DNA from: Chaetoderma sp. LZ-2023a
Taxonomy: Eukaryota > Mollusca > Caudofoveata > Chaetodermatida > Chaetodermatidae
Assembly (NCBI GenBank): GCA_034401795.1
Contig: CM067359.1
Location: 139,885,923-139,949,922, forward strand
DNA length: 64,000 nucleotides
Direction of reading: 5' to 3'
The position numbers and the translations under genes were made by a program. Of the stretch, positions 56,430 to 64,000 are shown in pieces. Every line of letters starts with the position of its first letter. The stretch's first letter is position 1. The notes beneath the pieces were generated by a model, which ran no database searches, was not told where the DNA came from, and saw only the letters and a program-made list of their open reading frames with translations.

Positions 56430-56827
56430 GCAGATTTGTGCAACACTTGCAATTAGGCTTGCACAATTATTCAATTTAATTGATAATCGCAATTATTGAA
56501 AAATAAATAATTGTGGACAATGCTAAATTAAAATAATTGAATAAGTGACACATAGAAATTAAAATTGCAAATATATTTATGTTGAATTGCTTGTATGGAA
56601 AGCGCCATACCAAGCGTATCGAGGACAATTGTGTGATGGATGTTCAAAATCTTTCATGTACATGTATGCCTACATTACAATTGAGATTTTTATGTTTTGA
56701 AAATAATTTGACTCATATTTGTTACTGTCATACATGTAGCAATAACAAATTCATTTCAATAAGATAATCTTTTAGAGCATTTTGAGATTAATTTTACTGA
56801 AAGCTGTTGCTGCCTCTGACAGCATCA
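56430..56827. other. AT-rich sequence with CAATTATTCAATTTAATTGATAATCGC-like end and hairpin fragments
   Basis: A 56455-56520 block (ATTCAATTTAATTGATAATC) is inversely related to 61170-61205 (ATTAATTGAATAATCGCAAT). These may be the ends of a larger composite element. Diverged ATTTTGAAA hairpins lie at 56690-56820. Confidence 0.35.
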
Positions 56828-57016
56828 GGATTATTTGACATGCAGTGGCGCATTAACATTAAGCTAGAATTGCAAATCACATTGTTTTTAATCCATTTTC
56901 ATTTGAAATGTCAATATTTAGTCTAAATATTGACATTTCAAATGAAAATTGATTAAAAACAATGTGATTAGCAATTCTAGCTTAATCTTAACGCGCCACC
57001 GCATGTCAAATAATCC
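56828..57016. mobile_element. Near-perfect 189-bp palindrome (94-bp arms)
   Basis: The arms pair around position 56922 with only about five mismatches in 94 bp, for example ATTTGAAATGTCAATATTTA / TAAATATTGACATTTCAAAT at the centre and GGATTATTTGACATGC / GCATGTCAAATAATCC at the ends. No spacer beyond one base and no ORF. Almost certainly a foldback or MITE of its own family. Confidence 0.9.
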
Positions 57017-57141
57017 ATTAAACATTTTGAGTGATTTTATTGATGTTGTCAGAGGCCAAATATTGACATTTCAAATGCAAATAATTAGTCTTGAGTTTAT
57101 TTTGAAAAAATCTATATTTACATATATGATCAGTGTTACAG

Positions 57142-58666
57142 TTAAAGGACAAGTCCAGGATTGGTAAAAGTGTACTTTATTTGAAAGACTATCATATGAC
57201 TAACATATTGGATCCTAAATAAAAACAATAGACAAATAAATGAGTAATTATACCATCGTAAACATGGGATTATATTATCTCCCGGGCAGCGCCATTTTCT
57301 TGCAACGAGAGCAATATTTCACGAGATCCTGACGTCATCCCCTCACCAAAGCTATCTTTGCTGAGCACGAAGGCTGTACAGTAAATATGAATATGCATGG
57401 AGGCTTAACGTGTACTAATTTGTAATCGTTAGGACATTGTCCAGTTAAGCTAATAGGTTTTTCAAGTAATTCTAGTATCTGATGTCGAAGGGGAATCGTT
57501 AACCCCCTAGACTGCTGAAGCAGAGATTCCATTTTCTCTATCCTATCAGAATGTGTTCATTTTGGTAACAATGCTGCTGTAAGTCATTGCTGTGCACGAC
57601 AGCAACATTTTTTTTCAAAATGTACCCCGGCACTATCTCTGTAAGTTGTCTATTACACATTTTACACCATGCGATAAAATTGGCACACTTGACACGTGCG
57701 TATTGTGAAATTACTCAGCCGACTCAAGATACTGTTATGGAGTGTGTCGCAAGCAGTGTAAATATATATTCCAAGAAAACATATGATATGATAATATTGC
57801 CTGAACCACACAAACGACTGTAATAATTCTGATATCCACATGAATCTCCAAATTCGAAGATTTATCCAATGCTAGGGATGTCAGAATCAGCCGAGTGGTT
57901 CAAAAGATACTCTGTGGGAAAAACTAAGCCAGCAAAATTTCAAACAAAAATTTCAGGATGCGCTCTATCCATCATCCTATATCAAAATGAGTATTACAGC
58001 TCCAATGACAGAATTTGCTGTGCCGAAGCTTTACAATGTTATCACATAAAGGGAAAAATTCCATCAAAATATCTTAATTATTGAAATTACTACAGCTTGC
58101 CGGGCAATATTGATCAGCGATGAAAATTCCCAGATTTTGTCAAAATGTTAATTCATTTGGTGATATCTTTGGCAATATTCATGCGAGCAAAATTATAGTC
58201 TGCGAGACAAAAACTATCTCATGCTTAATTTTACCAAAAAAAGGATAACATATTCTCAGATTGTATCTTAGATGAATAATTTTTTTATATATTCTTTTGA
58301 ACCTCTTGTCTGATATTAACATCCATTATATCATATTAATCCTGACGTCGGCACCTATTTAGAGGATATTGGAATCGCTTCAGCGGTTCGTTCGCTATTA
58401 TTATTTATGTATACTTCCTTAAAATATATATCCGCGTCCATTGGCCTCGCTCCAGACATAGCAACAGCGGTGGTGCGGGGCTGACATCGTCAGACGCGAT
58501 AAAATGGCAGTGCCCCGATGTACGAAAACTTGTCAATTTTACTGACTTTATCTAGCGATAGTTGGTTACGTTATTTCTATGTGCTTATTATTCTGGCGCA
58601 ATTTCATTAAACATATAATAATCTTTCAAATAAAGTACTTTTTATCATCCCGGAATTGTCCTTTAA
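57142..58666. mobile_element. 1.5-kb TTAA-bounded TIR element (Kolobok/piggyBac-like)
   Basis: Left TTAAAGGACAAGTCCAGGAT and right ATCCCGGAATTGTCCTTTAA; the inverted ends continue with GTACTTTATTTGAAAGA for about 55-60 bp. TTAA at both borders is the expected duplication. The interior has no transposase; sub-terminal GCGCCATTTTCTTGC and GATAAAATGGCAGTGCC are also partly inverted. Confidence 0.8.
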
Positions 58667-58855
58667 AAAAATACTCATTATGTTACAAATGCAGCTCATT
58701 TTACACAAAGTTGATTAATATTTTGCTAGTCAACTTAGTCAGCTTATAATGATAACAGGATGAAATGATAGCCTGCTTTTGTTCAATTCGAGTTTGATCT
58801 TAACCACATTCTTCAGGACTGTATTCTGAGAAAGATGTTTTCAAATGAGCCAATT

Positions 58856-60914
58856 GGGCTTGTCCACACTAAACTGTATTTGATGAACGATTTCGGGTCT
58901 ACATTTGAATTGTTAATTTCGATGATAAAGACCCAATTAATTTTCCTGTTCTTATCATTTCCAAGTTGAAGGTATCTCAGAGAGATAATTACAGATAAAA
59001 AAAGTTAAATGAGTGCAGAATAAAATTATTTTCATTCAACTAACAGCCACAAATATGAGTGAAATTAGAGCGGGTAAGTGTGACATGAGAATGAGCCAAT
59101 TTTCAGAGTGCTAAAGAAGCATTTTAAATGAGTTATTTTGGATTTCAGCCTAAACATTTTAAAGAAAAAGACATTGCTTTCTATGAATATTTCACTTCAA
59201 AGTTGTGTGTTATGGTCGTGATGCATTCCGTCAAAAATTAGTATAAATCTCACTTTAGCTTAGTTGCTATTCCTTACCTGTATGGCTGTACTTTTCTATC
59301 CAAATACTATCTCTTATATCTTTTGTTCATTCACTGCCACTTGGATAGATTTGATTATTGCTAGATTATGTTTAAATTATGATAAAAAATTAAGTGGTCA
59401 ACTTTCTGTCAATAAATCACAACCGTAACAGCGGACAAGAAATCCATAGCACGGCTCCAGGAAATAAGAAGCAAGCATCACGTGATGGTGTAAAACCGGT
59501 CATGTGACACGCCGAGCCTTTTGTTTTTACGGTGATGAGAAAACAATGGCGCCAAAGCTAAGGTAAGAAATGTTCTGTCAACATTTTTTACTCCATGTGA
59601 CGACCAAAACAATCGTCACGACCACGCAAACTATGCTTCCTTTAATGAATAGTTCCTATATATTTTTTAAATTCACAGTAGAAATCGATAACCTCACGAT
59701 TTTATGTCCATATTTAACTCTTGAGCATAGGTCACCGAGTTCAAGACATCAACTACCGTCGCAAATGTAACCTTGACCTTGGTGGTCGTGATGCTTGACG
59801 CGCAGTTTTCTCAATCAAAAATCATGACCACAACTCAGAATTGTGTCATGAATAACGGCCATACCGTCGGACGATATATTTCTTTATTTCTCAGAATTTA
59901 TTGTGTTTATCGCCCTCAAAGCTATATGAAACGAGGATACTAGTTAAAGTTTGCATTATTCAAATCTGCACAGGTTTTATAAGGTTGTTATAGTTTCATC
60001 CATAATGTTATTGGGCCCATGCAGTCTGTTTTGGACTCATCAGCACGTTAACAGACCACCTGAACTTGGACCAACAGGAACGTTTTTTTAACAGTTCAAG
60101 ATATGGTTTGAAAGTTCATTGTACATCTAATCGGTTAAAAAAAAAAAGAAAATGTCCTCCTCTTATGGGAACATTCTTCCATACTGTTTTCTATAATTTT
60201 GATCATGTTGCTTGCCATTTATTTATATTAGCATGGCTTCTGTTGTTAGTTCTTTCAAAAGAATGATTTACTGATTGATAGATGCGCCAACTTTACTCTA
60301 TATTCTTATCCTGTTAACGAAATCGTTCTGTCAGTGTCAAACATCGCAACCGTAACGACCTTCTTTCGTCAAATGTCAACATCGCAACCGTAACAAAAAT
60401 TATCAATTCCTGTATTAATTCCTTCTTGTTGTGTTTGCAATCGATTCCCTGCATAATAAGAAGCTATTCAGTTTTCTCGAAGAGACTTTTCTTGTGTGCA
60501 AGATTGATAATTGAATAAAAGAATAGAAGTTTGTCAAAAATATGAACATCACAACCGTAACCCCCCTCAATTTGTCCTGCAAAGCTTTGCAAAATTACTC
60601 AAAAGTTAAATTTAATGCCTTAATCTTATTCCATGGTATGTAACTTTTGTTTTGTAGCATAAAGGGTTACTTTGGTCGCTTTTCAAAAGATAGTCTCTCA
60701 TTTTTCATTGTCAAAATCACAACCGTAACTTTCTGACAGCATCTGATATTCTGTTGATTTTTACGCTTAATCCACAAATTACTATCTTCTTTTGATTTTT
60801 TTCAGTAGATAAAGTAATTTTCCTTAACAGAAAACATGTTTAACTTTATTCATACCCATTTCTAAAATCTGACTTTCATGTCACACTTTTGGTCACTTTA
60901 GTGTGGACAAGCCC
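58856..60914. mobile_element. 2.06-kb TIR element with repeated ATCRCAACCGTAAC motif
   Basis: Ends GGGCTTGTCCACACTAAA(C) and (G)TTTAGTGTGGACAAGCCC, flanked by AATT on both sides (58852-58855, 60915-60918). The interior carries ATC(A/G)CAACCGTAAC at 59416, 60343, 60381, 60548 and 60716, all in the same direction and mostly preceded by TGTCAA. Several GGTCGTGATGC / GTCACGACC words lie at 59214, 59597 and 59781. No transposase ORF is apparent. The superfamily is not recognised. Confidence 0.7.
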
Positions 60915-61244
60915 AATTATGAAACATGCTGAATGTTTTGAAAACAATTTGTCTAAAATGTGTTGCTTACTTATGAGCCAATTATTTTCAGTCAAAATGT
61001 GTTCATATATGTGTATAGTGTGAATTAGATAAACTTTTATTCTTCTAATTTTCAAAAGTTGAATAATATTGCTAAGATAGAAACAATATAAAGTAACATT
61101 GTTTCTCAAATGTGCACCAGTATCTCTTTTACTGCCTTTGTAAGAATTAAATTTTTGACACAGGTTGGTTAAGTATCAATTAATTGAATAATCGCAATTA
61201 TAACAAGAATTCGGTGGAATTAAATGTCTCGTCTATCTCTTGTT

Positions 61245-61365
61245 TATCACAGTGGCATTGACGTTTGACCTTGTGACCTCCATGACATTATGCTGTCTCC
61301 AAACATCATAGGTAACCCAAACCGTGTATTAAATTTTAGTTCCAATAGGATTAAACCATGTCTAT
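61245..61365 (+). repeat. Single copy of the window-start array unit
   Basis: TGTTTATCACAGTGGCATTG, CGTTTGACCTTGTGACCTCC and TTAGTTCCAATAGGATTAA match positions 2-115 in order. Confidence 0.8.
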
Positions 61366-61975
61366 TTGCCCTGTTGTCCGGGGCAACCTGATTTTCAAAA
61401 GCGCAATTAAGCTTTGGCTGTTAAAGGTACACGGCGCAACCATGATAAATACTCAGACTAATAGCATTATGCTGTGTCTTTGATACCTACTGACTATTGA
61501 CCAACTCTTCGTTGTACAGCATTTATTTATTTAATTATTAGAAAGAGTAACCAGTATGCGTAATGTCATTTCTCAATAATTGTTGCCACGCTTCAGAATT
61601 TACTTGATAAAGCAATAGAGATTCTAATTTTCTTTGTCATTTAGCTTAACATATACCCGCACAACCTTAATCTGTGGCGGGTAACATGAAAATGCATGAA
61701 ACGGCATCATATGTTGCCCTGTGGGCAACTACATCTTTTCACTTATTTCTATGCAATCAGTCCTTCTTCGCTTTTGCCCACTGTGTCTTGTCCTCAGCCA
61801 AAATCGTTAGCTTCCTCAGGTCCATTCTTGACTTGAGTGTACCTAATCCTGCTTTCTTGAGGTCACCTCATAGTACGCTTAGCATATTTATGCAATGACG
61901 TCCTCTCCTGGCTCTGTATTTGCTGGCTCCAAGTAGGGCGAATTCCAATTAATTATTTCTAACCCTGAATGTATA
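61366..61975. other. Non-coding sequence, unassigned
   Basis: No gene or family recognised. The ORF 61674-61898 has no domain. Confidence 0.3.
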
Positions 61976-62470
61976 ACACTTCTTAGGGACCCCATGGGCA
62001 ATCTTCCACCCAAGTCTGGTCAAGATACCGCCAATACAACCACACTTATTGACACGGTAGTTTTCAAAATGTTTTAATTAATCTGGTCGCTGTTATCTTG
62101 ACCTTTGACCCAGTTTATCACACTTCTTCGGGACCCTGGTCAATATATCTTAGAAGCAGAGTTATCGACAAATTAGTTTTCAAAATATTTTTAATATTTG
62201 TCTAGTCGACGTGGCCATGACCATGACCTTTTGACTTGAAATTTATCATACTTCTTCGGGGCCCCACGGGCAACCTTCCATTCAAGTTTGCTAAAGATAA
62301 CTCAGTAGAACCAGTTATTGACAAATTAGTTTTCAAAATAATGATTTTTAAATTTGTTACTCTGGCCATCATTACCGTGACTTTTTTACCCCAAATCTAT
62401 CACACAACTTCAGGACCCCATCGGCAACCTTTCCACCCAAGTTTGATTACTGTATACGAAAAACTCTTAA
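61976..62470 (+). repeat. Tandem array, ~125-150-bp units (CACTTCTTCGGGACCC type)
   Basis: Four units share CACTTCTT-GGGACCCCA, GGCAACCTTCCA, CAAGTTTG, TTATTGACAAATTAGTTTTC and TGACCTTTGACC words. Confidence 0.7.
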
Positions 62471-62504
62471 AACTACAGCCGGAATAAGCTTTTGTGACTG
62501 ACTA

Positions 62505-62810
62505 CCCACACCTCGCTCGTGTTGGGTTCGATCGATCTTTGAACTCCCTGACTAAATTTACAGAAAACTATACAGGTAAGCTATTGAATGTTTTGGAACA
62601 AATTAACGGTGCGGCCTATGGCAGGAACAGTGTCCAGTCAAATTAGTTTCAAAATATTCAACACCGTTGTTTATTAAATAGACATACAATTTGTACAACG
62701 TGAGCGACTATTAAGAGTTAAAAACGGGCCAAATAGAATCATTTATGACGTAATGATTATGCAGTCATCCTACACGCCGCTTAGCTTATTATGACATAGA
62801 TTAAAACAAA
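62505..62810 (+). mobile_element. Hairpin family C copy
   Basis: CACCTCGCTCGTGTTGGGTT, CGATCGATCTTTGAAC, AAACTATACAGGTAAGCTAT, CAGTCAAATTAGTTTCAAAA and TATGACGTAATGATTATGCA. The left hairpin arm is eroded. Confidence 0.65.
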
Positions 62811-62867
62811 CTCCTCAACACTGATATATTCTTCAATTTAACTAAGGTTTCAAAACCATTCTCACCA

Positions 62868-63137
62868 TATGTGAAGGAACTAACAACATCAAGTCAAGCA
62901 TGACATCAGATTATAGATGGCTACTGCGGAAAGGTGAGTTGACTGGACGATACATTGTGCAGTTCGTCTCTACACTGGAGATAAGAGAACATGTCACAGA
63001 GGAAAAAGATATAGGTGTCATTATAGATTGGAAACTGACATTTGACACCCATATTTTTGAAAAGGTTAACAAAGCTAATAAAATCATGGGCATCATCCGT
63101 AGGAAATTTGTTTACCTGGAACAGGAAAATTTCAAGC
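62868..63137 (+). pseudogene. CR1-like LINE fragment (end of reverse transcriptase)
   Basis: One frame reads CEGTNNIKSSMTSDYRWLL, then HVTEEKDIGVIIDWKLTFDT, then KVNKANKIMGIIRRKFVYLE and ENFKLL. The EKD-GV-ID-L-F--HI and NKAN---G-IRR-F motifs are the RT thumb region of CR1/L2-type elements. The frame is open for about 85 codons, then the sequence passes straight into TIR element H copy 2 at about 63138, which probably inserted into the LINE. RT motifs A-C are absent. Confidence 0.75.
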
Positions 63138-64000
63138 TACTGTATTTCGCCTAATTGAAGCCTAGGCTTCTATTAGGACAAGAGGTGTTCACTTTCCAAC
63201 CCAACATCTCTGAGAAAGGGGGTGGGCGTATATTAGTTTTCCAAAAAAAGTTTTCAAAACTGATACCACGGAAATTCTACGCATTTTCTCCCGTAAAAAA
63301 TTCCCACCGCCTACGCCTATGTTTAATGTATACCTCAAAACATCACCGGGGAAGTGAAATTATTTCATTTGAGCGCCTAAATATTGCATATCCTTTAATA
63401 AAGGTCGTTTATTATATCAAAATTAATCCACACTTTGATATAAAATGGTGTCGCGAAAAACAAAATACGAATCACGTGATTCGCCTCCAATTGAAGAGTT
63501 TATTTATAGAGCGAGTACTCGGACATCAATATTCCGGAATCGGGGACTCGGAACTCAGGAATTTCTATATATTATCATTGCGCAATAGGAACTGAGTATT
63601 ATACTGATCTGAATAACAGGTAACCATTTGATAAACTCCCGTTAGCGTATAATATCTCGCGAGAACACGTCGCCTCCCATTGTAAAAGGGCCGCTAGCTC
63701 GCCAACTTAAGAAGTCGGCTATATTGCTGTTCGTAATAATTAAATTTGGATCATTTAATGTTGATCGGCGTTACGAAATTGATGCACATTTTCTCCCGTG
63801 CTTGTTTGGTACAATAAATTTGGTCTTAAAATATATTTATACGGAAGGTATTTAATTAAGCCAAGACTGTTTTATGCGCATTTTGACTACAAAAGTGTGA
63901 ATAAACTTTATTACATCTTGAACATACGTTGCCTACTATTAGTATTAATCTAATAGGTGGTCGAGATTTATAAATCTGAGGCCTGTATTGACTTCTAGAG
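63138..64000. mobile_element. TIR element H, copy 2 (continues past the window)
   Basis: It begins TACTGTATTTCGCCTAATTG, then a hairpin CTAATTGAAGCCTAGGCTTC-TATTAGG. The interior is colinear with 55300-55800, including TGAGCGCCTAAATATTGCAT, ATCACGTGATTCGCC and TCTCGCGAGAACAC. The right end (near GCCTGTATTGACTTCTAG) lies at or beyond the window edge. The long ORF at 63155-63595 has no recognisable domain. Confidence 0.7.

Noticed and set aside
62505..62600. tRNA gene
   Set aside because: Only a B-box-like word is present; no acceptor stem or anticodon arm folds.
63155..63595. 146-codon ORF after the LINE fragment
   Set aside because: Lies in TIR element H; the corresponding part of the copy at 55.3-55.8 kb is not open, so it is not conserved coding sequence.
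1..64000. CRISPR arrays, operons, riboswitches, ribosome binding sites
   Set aside because: Eukaryotic sequence; the regular repeats have no unique spacers of constant length and no cas-like genes.

Overview
This is eukaryotic DNA: AT-rich, split genes with GT/AG introns, and densely packed with transposable elements and satellite-like arrays. The repeats point to a marine lophotrochozoan, most likely a mollusc. Tandem-array elements carry (ACGG)n/(ACTG)n tails. One unit contains CAAGGGAGATAACTCT, a signature I associate with molluscan genomes. TACATGTA-type words recur throughout. The taxon is inferred from repeat style, not from a marker gene.

One host gene is well supported. It lies on the minus strand from about 28.7 kb down to 7.4 kb, possibly 3.35 kb. 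A 2,950-base first coding exon (25589-28538) encodes a prion-like Gly/Tyr/Gln/Ser/Thr-rich N-terminus, a long RGG-box region and a Lys/Glu-rich stretch, and ends inside a zinc finger. Three small exons (18395-18501, 13921-14102, 7464-7681) join in perfect phase. They complete that finger and add two more of the same C-x2-C-x12-H-x5-H (JAZ/U1-like, RNA-binding) type. A possible Lys-rich last exon at 3352-3539 also fits in phase and gives a protein of about 1,214 residues. I do not recognise a one-to-one named orthologue.

The introns and the region upstream of the gene are filled with mobile DNA. (1) Short palindromic elements bounded by TTAA with CCCTTT-type ends occur in several families (A, B, D, E here). 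(2) Another hairpin family (C) shares the core word TTGAATATTTTGAAA. (3) Mobile tandem-array elements (F, G and others) have a fixed head, 150-600 bp repeated units and a GGACGG...CCAT.ACATAA tail. (4) A hAT element with a perfect 8-bp duplication lies at 16620-18193. (5) A dead tyrosine-recombinase (DIRS/Crypton-like) fragment at 9.8-10.5 kb sits between large inverted repeats. (6) A 5'-truncated I-clade-like LINE at 47683-50429 has a 15-bp target duplication. (7) A CR1-like LINE fragment at 62.9 kb is cut by another TIR element. (8) Large non-autonomous TIR elements lie at 55152-56420, 57142-58666 and 58856-60914.

The interval 37.4-38.4 kb holds a 33-bp minisatellite, open in four frames, interrupted by a TA-flanked MITE. 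From 38 kb to 64 kb I found no convincing host coding exon. Two short candidate exons (34015-34094 minus, 35799-35925 plus) are reported as weak. Coordinates of repeat copies are approximate unless a TSD or terminal motif is stated.
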